Origin: Aquificaceae bacterium
Lineage (GTDB): Bacteria; Aquificota; Aquificia; Aquificales; Aquificaceae
DNA length: 6,828 nt
Assembly: GCA_015490105.1 (NCBI GenBank)
Contig: WFYK01000070.1
Coordinates: forward strand, 1-6,828
Direction: 5' to 3'
Positions 1 to 5,461 of the stretch are shown here, in pieces; position 1 is the stretch's first letter; every line of letters starts with the position of its first letter. The notes below the pieces were generated by a model. It saw only the letters and a list, made by a program, of their open reading frames with translations, had not been told where the DNA came from and ran no database searches. A program made the position numbers and the translations under genes.

Positions 1-22
1 CTACTACATAATACTCTTCCCC

Positions 23-118
23 GTTTATTAGGTGCCTATAAGGGATTGAAACTTCTCCCTCTTGAACTTTTCCAGCCTCGCCTTGAAGGTTTATTAGGTG
101 CCTATAAGGGATTGAAAT
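23..118 (+). CRISPR. 3' end of a CRISPR array: two 30-bp repeats and one 36-bp spacer
   Basis: Two 30-bp repeats lie at 23-52 and 89-118. They begin GTTTATTAGG and end GGGATTGAAA, and differ only in the final base (C in the first, T in the second). The 36-bp spacer between them is 53-88. Bases 1-22 are probably the end of another spacer, so the array continues off the left edge. Repeats ending in ATTGAAAC are common in type I and type III systems and usually read with the leader on the 5' side. On that convention the array is transcribed on the plus strand, with leader and cas genes to the left and 89-118 as the terminal repeat; its altered last base fits an array end. The repeat has a weak internal inverted repeat (TAGG/CCTA near its middle). 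No cas gene is in the window, so the subtype cannot be stated. The array ends 17 bp from the stop codon of the convergent gspF gene. Confidence 0.93.
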
Positions 119-135
119 ACGGTCGTTGTGAGAGC

Positions 136-1329
136 CTACCTTCCCAGTCCGGATGTTATCTCAGTAAGCGGAAGAATAACGCTGATGACTATTATTCCAA
201 CTATCACGCCGATAATCAGTATGGAAAGGGGTTCCACAAGCCTTATCCAGAAACTTATAACTTTTAGAGCTTCCCGCCTGTATAGGTCCGCAAGTAATGA
301 AAGCATCTTTTCAAGCTCACCGCTGTTTTCTCCGGTCTCCACGAGGTTTACAAAAAGGCTGGGAACTACCTTGACCTTTTTAAAAACCCAAGATAAGTTC
401 CTTCCTCTTTCTATTTCCTCCGCAAGCGGTTCGAGTTCCATTTTTAAATAGGTATTTGACAAACTCTTTACAGCTATTCGGTAGGCTCTCACGAGAGGGA
501 CGGAAGAAGCAAGGGTCATGCTCAGGGTATAAGCTAATCTGGATAGATCTAAAAAGAGAGCAATTCTCCCTGCTACAGGAAGTCTCAAGAGCATCCTATG
601 AAAAATTTCTTTCTTTATGCTCTTTCTCTTCAGGAAAAATACCAATGCAAATACGGGTAGCAGGAAAAGCGAGTAACCTACCGCGTCAGAAACAAAGAGG
701 ATAGCCTTGGTTATCAAAGGAAGATCCTTCCCTAAGCTTTCTAAGACACCAGCTATCTTGGGAACCACGAACTTTATCGCTACAACAAGAGCTAAAAAAC
801 TAAAACCTATAACTACTGATGGGTAAGTGATCGCGTTGAGGACCTTGGATTTCATATCTGAGATTGTTTCCAAGTGCTTTGCTACTATTTCAAACACTCT
901 CTCTAAGTTTTCTCCCGTTTCCGCAGCGGTTAGCATCTCGGAAAGAAACTCAGGGAATATCCCTACCTTTTTAAAAGCTTCTGAAAGACTTTCCCCTTTT
1001 TCTACATCCGTTTTTATTTGAAGGAAGGCGGAAGAGAGTTTTTTGTTTTCTACTTGAGAGGAAAGAAGATCCAAGGCCTGAACGAGAGGTATACCCGCCC
1101 TGAGCAAAACCGAAAGTTGGTATAGGCCAAAGGAAATATCCTCCTCCGAGACCCCGTCTCCAAAAAGTTTAAAAGTGAGGTGAAGTTTTTCTTTTTTAGC
1201 TTCTCTAACAGAAAGGGGCAAGATCCCATCCTCTCTGAGTTTCTTGACAGCTTCCGTTTTAGTAGGGGCTTCCACCCTTCCGTTTATCTTTCTCCCATCC
1301 TTTAAACCTTCATACAGGAACACTCCCAT
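136..1329 (-). CDS. gspF: Type II secretion system inner-membrane platform protein GspF (PilC/GspF family)
   Basis: Polytopic inner-membrane platform protein of a type II secretion or type IV pilus machine. In this family it connects the cytoplasmic ATPase to pseudopilin assembly. At 397 aa it has normal family length (about 400) and the expected two-fold T2SSF architecture. The first repeat spans roughly residues 65-190, with AGIPLVQALDLL, GESLSEAF and AAETGENLERVF. The second spans roughly 265-390, with SSVPLVRAY, GRNLSWVF and VETGENSGELEKML. Three hydrophobic segments lie at about 168-190, 215-234 and 366-388, the usual topology. Residues 1-50 form the typical soluble start (YEGLKDGRKINGRVEA). 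The ATG overlaps the gspK stop by one base (TGATG) with an AAGGTG ribosome-binding site, so the genes are probably coupled. The pairing with gspK, which pilus systems lack, favours GspF over PilC. It is the last gene before the CRISPR array, and no terminator hairpin is visible after its TAG. Confidence 0.93.
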   Translation of the reverse strand: MGVFLYEGLKDGRKINGRVEAPTKTEAVKKLREDGILPLSVREAKKEKLHLTFKLFGDGVSEEDISFGLYQLSVLLRAGIPLVQALDLLSSQVENKKLSSAFLQIKTDVEKGESLSEAFKKVGIFPEFLSEMLTAAETGENLERVFEIVAKHLETISDMKSKVLNAITYPSVVIGFSFLALVVAIKFVVPKIAGVLESLGKDLPLITKAILFVSDAVGYSLFLLPVFALVFFLKRKSIKKEIFHRMLLRLPVAGRIALFLDLSRLAYTLSMTLASSVPLVRAYRIAVKSLSNTYLKMELEPLAEEIERGRNLSWVFKKVKVVPSLFVNLVETGENSGELEKMLSLLADLYRREALKVISFWIRLVEPLSILIIGVIVGIIVISVILPLTEITSGLGR

Positions 1330-2183
1330 CAGAACACCTTCAAGTAGATGATCCTGTTCCTTGCTCTGTCGTAAACAGCTTCAAAGGTCGTCTCCTCCTC
1401 TTTGGACTTAACCGTTAAGTTTATTCTAAAGTGGGTGCTTTTTACATCTATAACATCTTGGATGCGGTATAGAATGTCGAAAGTAAATCCTTCCACGAGA
1501 ACAAGGTCTTGCAAATTTCTGAAGGGTTTCTTTTCTCTGTAAGCTATTATCCTGTCCGCAAGAGAAGAATCTATACGGGGGTCCAAAGCCATAAGGACAT
1601 ACTTAGGGGCAGTGTTGACATTGATCTTACCGGAAGAGTAAACTGTCACCAAGCTCAAAAGACCCGGATAGGAGACGTTACCGTAAGATTTTCCGTAAAG
1701 ATCCTCCTTTTTGAACCCCATGTAAAGTAGCTCTTCTACCGAGTCGAGGGCTGATCCTTTCGGCGGATAATCACTTAAGGGAGCGGATCCTTTTCCCATC
1801 CATCCGAGAACCACATCCACGTAAGCACTGCTTATGTCAAGAAGTTCAAGAAGACGGGCAAATATCTCCTTCTGAATCCTACCCTTAGGAAGTGTGTTCA
1901 AATTAAAAAACCTATCCTCATCGTAGATGCTTATTTCAATGCTCCCTTCCTCCGTTTCAAACACAAAGGGGAGGGCCCAGCGATCTTGCAGGGTGTCTAT
2001 GCTCTGATCCTCGCGCCTTAGAGCTTCCAAAACGAAAGGGAGTGTAGAGACCGCAACGTGGTATGCTTGCTGTTTTCTGTAGATATTTTCGGTAAAGTTC
2101 CTTAGAGAAGAGACGGAAGAGATCGTCTCATAAACCTGATAAGAGAGGGCTAAAAACAGCCCTATTACGAGAACTATGATCAT
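1329..2183 (-). CDS. gspK: Type II secretion system minor pseudopilin GspK
   Basis: GspK sits in the minor-pseudopilin tip complex (GspI-J-K) that starts assembly of the secretion pseudopilus in the periplasm. Residues 1-17 form the hydrophobic N-terminal helix, followed by a polar helix to about 60. Family signatures are YDEDRFFNLNTL (87-98), LGWMGKGSAPLSDYPP (126-141), the segment SVEELLYMGF (148-157), and INVNTAPKYVLMALDP (187-202), which begins the helix-hairpin-helix-like part continuing to about 245. Length is 284 aa, close to family size. The oddity is the N-terminus. The ATG directly follows the TAA of the upstream gene in the same frame, so no upstream extension is possible, yet the usual positively charged leader and glycine cleavage site for prepilin peptidase are absent. 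A GGAGGGG lies about 17 nt upstream, too far for a normal Shine-Dalgarno, so translation probably depends on reinitiation after the upstream stop. There are no cysteines. Confidence 0.88.
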   Translation of the reverse strand: MIIVLVIGLFLALSYQVYETISSVSSLRNFTENIYRKQQAYHVAVSTLPFVLEALRREDQSIDTLQDRWALPFVFETEEGSIEISIYDEDRFFNLNTLPKGRIQKEIFARLLELLDISSAYVDVVLGWMGKGSAPLSDYPPKGSALDSVEELLYMGFKKEDLYGKSYGNVSYPGLLSLVTVYSSGKINVNTAPKYVLMALDPRIDSSLADRIIAYREKKPFRNLQDLVLVEGFTFDILYRIQDVIDVKSTHFRINLTVKSKEEETTFEAVYDRARNRIIYLKVF

Positions 2184-2735
2184 TTAGTAAGCGTAGAAAA
2201 CCCCTCCGTTAAAGTGGTGTATAACCTTCCCGTCGTAGTCACCCGTAACGAAAAACTTTGCCTTATACTCTCCCAACACTCCGAAGTGTTCGGTAAACTT
2301 GAACTTCACCCCCGCAAAGAACTGGAGGCCAAAGTTAAGATCTTTGTTAGAGGCACTTCCAACCACTTCCTTTACCCTGTTTAGAGAACCTCCAAAGCCT
2401 GTAAAAGCCTTTAAAGAATCGCTTACGATCAGACTAACGGAAGGGTTAAGTTCAAGGGTGGTATAGATGATGCTTCTTCCCCCCTCCACGGCACTGCCCG
2501 TTCCGAGCTCCACAGAAGCTCCTATTTCAAAGCTCTCCGAGGCACTTGCACCCATGTAACCGTAAAGGGATATAAACTCGTCAAGTGTCTCTTCTTGGGA
2601 AGAACCGTCAAAGCTGTCGTAGTTAAAGTTTACCAACCCGAGCTTGAGACCCGATTCCGCGGTGTAATCACCATCGAGAAACTGAGCACTGCACAAACCC
2701 ACCGCTCCGAGCAACGCTAAAACAACTTTCTTCAC
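2184..2735 (-). CDS. Small outer-membrane beta-barrel protein, function unknown
   Basis: A 183-aa exported protein. Residues 1-17 form a signal peptide (MKKVVLALLGAVGLCSA) with likely cleavage before QFLDG. The Cys at 15 follows Leu, so it is not a convincing lipobox. The mature part alternates polar and hydrophobic residues in several strand-like stretches (for example SGLKLGLVNFNYD, FEIGASVELG, YTTLELNPSVSLIV, LNFGLQFFAGVKFKF, HFGVLGEYKAKFFV) and ends with an aromatic GGVFYAY, as outer-membrane barrels do for recognition by the BAM machinery. Size suits an eight-stranded OmpX/OmpA-like barrel, but I cannot name the family. The start is GTG at 2735, overlapping the dsbC-like stop as GTGA, with a strong GAGGAGGGTGA ribosome-binding site. 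It precedes gspK with no gap. The mature protein has no cysteine, so the adjacent oxidoreductase does not act on it. It could be a generic porin-like or surface protein unrelated to secretion. Confidence 0.8.
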   Translation of the reverse strand: MKKVVLALLGAVGLCSAQFLDGDYTAESGLKLGLVNFNYDSFDGSSQEETLDEFISLYGYMGASASESFEIGASVELGTGSAVEGGRSIIYTTLELNPSVSLIVSDSLKAFTGFGGSLNRVKEVVGSASNKDLNFGLQFFAGVKFKFTEHFGVLGEYKAKFFVTGDYDGKVIHHFNGGVFYAY

Positions 2736-3244
2736 TTGTCACCCTCCTCAAGGCCCAGTTCTTTGATCAAGCTCCTTGAAAAACCTTCTATTACCTTACC
2801 AGAGTCAACTATTATGTTGTAGGGAACCGCCTGAACACCTAACTTCTCAACTACCTTGAGATGTTCTTCAACGAGAGAACACTTATCTACCTTCGGAACC
2901 TTTCCGTCGAGCTTTCCTGAAAGGACTTCATCCAAAGCCTTTACAGGATCATCCGCACAGGCTATGTAGTTGGCTTTACGTATGTTCTCCTGTCCCCAAG
3001 TTTTAAAGGGAAACAGAAAAACGTAAATTTTCAGTTTATCCAAGTGTTTTTTGAGCTCCTTCCATTCCGCCCTGCAGTGAGGACAGTCCGGATTAACAAC
3101 CGTTATGAGCTCTTTCTTACCGCTTCCTACAACAATTGCTTTTTCTAAAGGAATGTCCTTTATAAGTTCTTTGGTAAGTTCTTCTAAAAGCCCCCCGAAA
3201 GAAAGGGCTACTGCGAAGAGGAGTAAGAACAAGCCTTTTCGCAT
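2732..3244 (-). CDS. Periplasmic DsbC/DsbG-like thioredoxin-fold protein, short form
   Basis: Periplasmic thiol:disulfide oxidoreductase or isomerase. Residues 1-17 form a signal peptide (MRKGLFLLLFAVALSFG). The active site is VNPDCPHC, with Cys54 and Cys57, and the cis-proline loop is GVQAVPYN with Pro141. A second Cys pair, Cys96 in ANYIACADDPVKALDEVLSGK and Cys122 in KVDKCSLVEEHL, aligns by eye with the structural disulfide of E. coli DsbC (WCAKDKNKAFDDVMAGK and PASCDV), which makes the DsbC-type fold convincing. Mature length is only about 150 aa. The roughly 60-aa N-terminal dimerisation domain of DsbC is reduced to a short linker, so it may be monomeric and work as an oxidase or reductase rather than an isomerase. 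The ATG at 3244 has an AAGGG ribosome-binding site. It overlaps the end of ispH by 37 nt in another frame and overlaps the next gene by 4 nt. Confidence 0.86.
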   Translation of the reverse strand: MRKGLFLLLFAVALSFGGLLEELTKELIKDIPLEKAIVVGSGKKELITVVNPDCPHCRAEWKELKKHLDKLKIYVFLFPFKTWGQENIRKANYIACADDPVKALDEVLSGKLDGKVPKVDKCSLVEEHLKVVEKLGVQAVPYNIIVDSGKVIEGFSRSLIKELGLEEGDK

Positions 3245-4092
3245 ATTTCCCTTATTCTACCTGTAACCTGAGATATTATCCAGTCCGGTGTAGAGGCTCC
3301 CGCGGTAACACCTACTTTCTTTACACCCTCGAACCAAGAGGGATCGAGCTCATCCGCAGTCTCTATGTGGTATGACCTCGGATTTAGGGACTTAGCTATA
3401 GAGAACAGCCTCCTCGTATTTCCACTGTTTTTGCCTCCAATAACTATCATCACATCCACCTGCGGAGCTATTTTGTAAACATCCTCTTGTCTTACGGAGG
3501 TAGCGTTGCATATGGTGTTTATAACCTTTAGTTCTTTAACCCAAAGGGCTAACTCCCCTACAACCTCTTTGAAGAATCTCTCACTTTGCGTTGTCTGAGA
3601 AACAACACCTACCCTTTCGTGTTTGAAAGCCTCTTCGAGATCCTCCAACTTTTCAACCACTATCCCCCTTCCCCCACACTTTTTCAAATATCCCAAACTC
3701 CCTATCACCTCCGGATGGTTCTTCTCACCGATCAAAACGATAAAGTATCCTTCCTTCACAAGGTCGCATATCGCCTCGTGGACCGCTTTCACATAAGGAC
3801 AGGTGGCATCTATAACGTTCAAGCCCTTAGATCTAAGAGCCTCCTCCCTTTCAGGAGGGATACCGTGAGACCTTATGATTACCGTGTCTCCTTCCGAGAG
3901 ATTCTCCTCTCTATCAAGGGGGAAAACACCCAAATCTTTGAGCCTTCCCACTTCCTGAGGGTTGTGGATTATGGGTCCCAAAGTAAAGACCCTACCTTCT
4001 TTATTCTTAACGGAAGCCTCTTCCGCCAGTTTTACAGCCCTTTTCACACCGAAACAAAAACCCGCGTTCGGAGCAACCACTATCTCAACCAT
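3208..4092 (-). CDS. ispH: 4-Hydroxy-3-methylbut-2-enyl diphosphate reductase IspH (LytB)
   Basis: Iron-sulfur enzyme of the last MEP-pathway step, reducing HMBPP to isopentenyl and dimethylallyl diphosphate in the cytoplasm. All family signatures are present in 294 aa: the N-terminal NAGFCFGVKRAV with cluster ligand Cys13, the diphosphate-binding region LGPIIHNPQEV with His43, RSHGIPP with His76, DATCPYV with Cys98, the GEKNHPEV segment with His126 and the catalytic-type Glu128, SQTTQS at 165-170, NTICNATSVRQ with Cys195, GGKNSGNTRRL, and AGASTPDWII near the C-terminus. Length is normal for the short bacterial form. The ATG lies inside the last codons of the spoVG-like gene (8-nt overlap) and has no evident Shine-Dalgarno, so initiation probably depends on coupling. 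The last dozen codons overlap the signal-peptide coding region of the dsbC-like gene. Its products feed quinones and undecaprenyl carriers, which links it loosely to the envelope theme of the operon. Confidence 0.97.
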   Translation of the reverse strand: MVEIVVAPNAGFCFGVKRAVKLAEEASVKNKEGRVFTLGPIIHNPQEVGRLKDLGVFPLDREENLSEGDTVIIRSHGIPPEREEALRSKGLNVIDATCPYVKAVHEAICDLVKEGYFIVLIGEKNHPEVIGSLGYLKKCGGRGIVVEKLEDLEEAFKHERVGVVSQTTQSERFFKEVVGELALWVKELKVINTICNATSVRQEDVYKIAPQVDVMIVIGGKNSGNTRRLFSIAKSLNPRSYHIETADELDPSWFEGVKKVGVTAGASTPDWIISQVTGRIREICEKACSYSSSQ

Positions 4093-4372
4093 AGTGAGAA
4101 AAATTATAAGTCTCTTGAAGAGCTTTTTTAACCTCTTTTCTTATGGAGTTGATCAAATCCTTCGATAGAATCTCAACTACAGGCTTGCTACCCTCTCTTC
4201 CCTCCACCATAGGCATTTGGATAAACTCCCCCCCCGCTTTGTTCCTTACAAGCTTCACACCTCTTATTTCTATTACACCTCCCAAACGCACATCAGCAAA
4301 AGCCTTCACACCACTCTTTTTCCCAGGAAGCTCGAAAGGATAAACCTTTATAACTTCAACTTTCAAATTCAT
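4085..4372 (-). CDS. spoVG: SpoVG family protein
   Basis: A 95-aa protein matching the SpoVG family. That family was named for a sporulation/septation factor in Bacillus and has been shown to bind nucleic acids in several bacteria; its role outside spore formers is unclear. Recognisable features are the opening VEVIKVYPF, KAFADVRLGGVIEIRGVKLV (22-41), which matches the family pattern of a strand leading into an IRGVK/DIRVI turn, the EFIQMPM segment (49-55) matching FVAMPS of Bacillus SpoVG, and the C-terminal helix DLINSIRKEVKKAL. I chose ATG 4372, which overlaps the upstream TGA as TGATG and has AAGGTG four to five nt ahead; GTG at 4375 would add one residue and is also possible. An extra C-terminal tail (QETYNFSHYG) overlaps the start of ispH. 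The source organism group does not form spores, so a regulatory role for this operon or another is only a guess. Confidence 0.87.
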   Translation of the reverse strand: MNLKVEVIKVYPFELPGKKSGVKAFADVRLGGVIEIRGVKLVRNKAGGEFIQMPMVEGREGSKPVVEILSKDLINSIRKEVKKALQETYNFSHYG

Positions 4373-4896
4373 CACACCTTTTCCGAAGCTTTGCCCATGA
4401 GGTAGTGAGCAATTATATCAAGGCTCCATACCACCACAGTAACGGTAGACGCTCCCCAAAAACTCCCTTCTACGTAGTTGCCAACCGCAAGAGATCCGAA
4501 GAGTTTAAGTTTGCTAAGAAGTGCTAAGAGCATCAAAAGGGAAAAGAGTCCGTAGTAGGTATAGCGGTAGTGATCCAGATCTTTTAGCCACATGATAACA
4601 AGGGAAAGGTTGCTCGCTTCTGACACCATCTCCGAAGGTTGCTTTGCTTTATTGATGAGATTTTCCCTGTTTACCTCCCGTCCCTCTATCAGATTGTCTA
4701 AGGTCAGTATCATTGATCCGTATCCGAACAACAACCTGTTACCGAGCAACAAAAAGATAGCGAGTCCGAGTATATAGGCTACGCCTTCAGGTATGGTGGT
4801 TGCTAAAAGGGCTATGTATACGGTAAAGAACACTAAAAACAAAACTACAGAGAAAGCCAAAAAAACTACCCACCAAGTTACCCTCTCCGCGTTCAT
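4372..4896 (-). CDS. Four-helix integral membrane protein of unknown function
   Basis: I do not recognise this 174-aa protein. It has four hydrophobic segments, at about 8-32, 36-57, 113-131 and 145-166, separated by a polar, charged loop (roughly 66-108) with EGREVNRENLINKAKQ and WLKDLDHYRY. An even number of helices puts both termini on the same side. By the positive-inside rule the short basic C-terminus (MGKASEKV) suggests the cytoplasmic side, which would also place the loop there. No catalytic motif, signal peptide or cysteine is visible. The ATG overlaps the stop of the 154-aa gene as ATGA and has a strong AAGGAGGGTGA ribosome-binding site, so the two are almost certainly co-translated and may form a complex. 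Its own stop overlaps spoVG. Confidence 0.75.
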   Translation of the reverse strand: MNAERVTWWVVFLAFSVVLFLVFFTVYIALLATTIPEGVAYILGLAIFLLLGNRLLFGYGSMILTLDNLIEGREVNRENLINKAKQPSEMVSEASNLSLVIMWLKDLDHYRYTYYGLFSLLMLLALLSKLKLFGSLAVGNYVEGSFWGASTVTVVVWSLDIIAHYLMGKASEKV

Positions 4897-5357
4897 TTCT
4901 CACCCTCCTTTCCGGGCTCCATAGTAAACGGATGAACTACAGTGTAGAGATCCTTTGAAAGTTCATGGGTGTAGGTGAATGTAGTAACTACCACATCACC
5001 CACCTGAAGCTCTTGGGTCCCCTTCTTAAGATCCACCGACACCACAGCTACGCTACCTGGAGGAAGCACGATGTTTGCAGGGATGTCAGCTACCACGTAG
5101 CCCTTTTCCTTAGATTCCTTTCCCGGGGTAAAAACAAAAGCCTTTTCCACTATCTTGAGGGGCACCGTTCCAGGATTCAGAATTGAGTAATCAAGACGGT
5201 GTTTTTCCCTATCATACTTGGCCTGTAAAACTATTGGGGAAGCAGGTATGCTTCCTACTTTCCTCATTACGTTGTTGTAAGTGAGGTAGCTCCCTGCTCC
5301 GGCACCTACTATAAGTCCCATAAGGACTATCGCTATAGCACTTACCAAAAATCTCAT
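4893..5357 (-). CDS. Membrane-anchored extracytoplasmic protein of unknown function
   Basis: I do not recognise a named family. The 154-aa protein has one N-terminal hydrophobic helix (about 3-25, rich in Gly/Ala: LIVGAGAGSYL) with little charge before it. It is likely a signal anchor, because no clear cleavage site follows. Residues 40-145 look beta-rich, with strands such as PIVLQAKYD, LDYSILNPGTVPLKIVEKAFVF, NIVLPPGSVAVVSVDL and DVVVTTFTYT. The NPGTVPLKI turn and the PPGSVAVVSVDL strand recall immunoglobulin-like or LEA14/WHy-type beta sandwiches, but that is only a fold-level impression. The tail is charged (EPGKEGEK). It is the first gene after the only obvious promoter in the window and has a near-perfect Shine-Dalgarno, so it is probably well translated. 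It is coupled to the next membrane protein by a 4-nt overlap. Confidence 0.75.
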   Translation of the reverse strand: MRFLVSAIAIVLMGLIVGAGAGSYLTYNNVMRKVGSIPASPIVLQAKYDREKHRLDYSILNPGTVPLKIVEKAFVFTPGKESKEKGYVVADIPANIVLPPGSVAVVSVDLKKGTQELQVGDVVVTTFTYTHELSKDLYTVVHPFTMEPGKEGEK

Positions 5358-5360
5358 ACC

Positions 5361-5371
5361 TCACCTCCTTT
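5361..5371 (-). promoter_or_regulatory. Near-perfect Shine-Dalgarno for the 154-aa gene
   Basis: Read on the minus strand the site is AAAGGAGGTGA, complementary to essentially the whole anti-Shine-Dalgarno end of 16S rRNA. Its GGAGG core is six nt from the ATG at 5357. It fixes this start codon and predicts strong initiation of the first gene of the operon. Other junctions range from strong (2735, 4896) to absent (4092). Confidence 0.85.
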
Positions 5372-5392
5372 AGTTTTCTAAGCTCATATTTT

Positions 5393-5426
5393 ATTATACT
5401 ATAAGGCTCAGGTTTTATTATGGCAA
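5393..5426 (-). promoter_or_regulatory. Sigma70-type promoter for the eight-gene operon
   Basis: On the minus strand there is a -35-like TTGCCA (5426 to 5421), a 17-bp spacer, and a -10-like TATAGT (5403 to 5398). A perfect TATAAT (5398 to 5393) follows directly, but it would lie 22 bp from the -35. The TTGCCA/TATAGT pair has ideal spacing and predicts a start near 5391 with a 5' leader of about 34 nt. The site sits in the only substantial intergenic gap of the window and points toward the 154-aa gene. No terminator hairpin with a U-run separates it from the upstream gene, so read-through from 6733 is also possible. Confidence 0.65.
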
Positions 5427-5432
5427 TAGTGT

Positions 5433-5449
5433 CACCTCAGCCCACCTCA
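5433..5449 (-). repeat. Tandem direct repeat next to the promoter, possible regulator site
   Basis: The heptamer TGAGGTG (minus strand) occurs twice, at 5449-5443 and 5439-5433, exactly 10 bp apart, so both copies would face the same side of the helix. With a start near 5391, the copies sit at about -42 to -48 and -52 to -58, just upstream of the -35. Activators of the OmpR/PhoB type bind direct repeats with 10-11 bp spacing at such positions. No regulator is identified, and the repeat is short enough to arise by chance. Confidence 0.35.
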
Positions 5450-5461
5450 AGGGTTCTAACT

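Noticed and set aside
119..160. A third, degenerate CRISPR repeat after 118
   Set aside because: No stretch resembling the repeat is seen; the sequence becomes gspF coding sequence within 17 bp.
46..451. Plus-strand open frames crossing the CRISPR repeats and the end of gspF
   Set aside because: One is translated from repeat and spacer DNA, the other is a shadow of gspF; neither has coding character.
2684..2735. Lipoprotein signal in the beta-barrel protein (VGLC)
   Set aside because: Leu stands directly before the Cys where Gly, Ala or Ser is required, and a good SPase I site (CSA before Q) follows two residues later.
3179..3232. Later TTG start for the dsbC-like gene that would reduce overlap with ispH
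   Set aside because: It would remove the basic n-region of the signal peptide, and the AAGGG ribosome-binding site is correctly spaced for ATG 3244.
3586..4131. 181-codon plus-strand open frame
   Set aside because: It lies antisense to ispH, whose protein is fully recognisable. The translation is low-complexity and family-less, with no ribosome-binding site.
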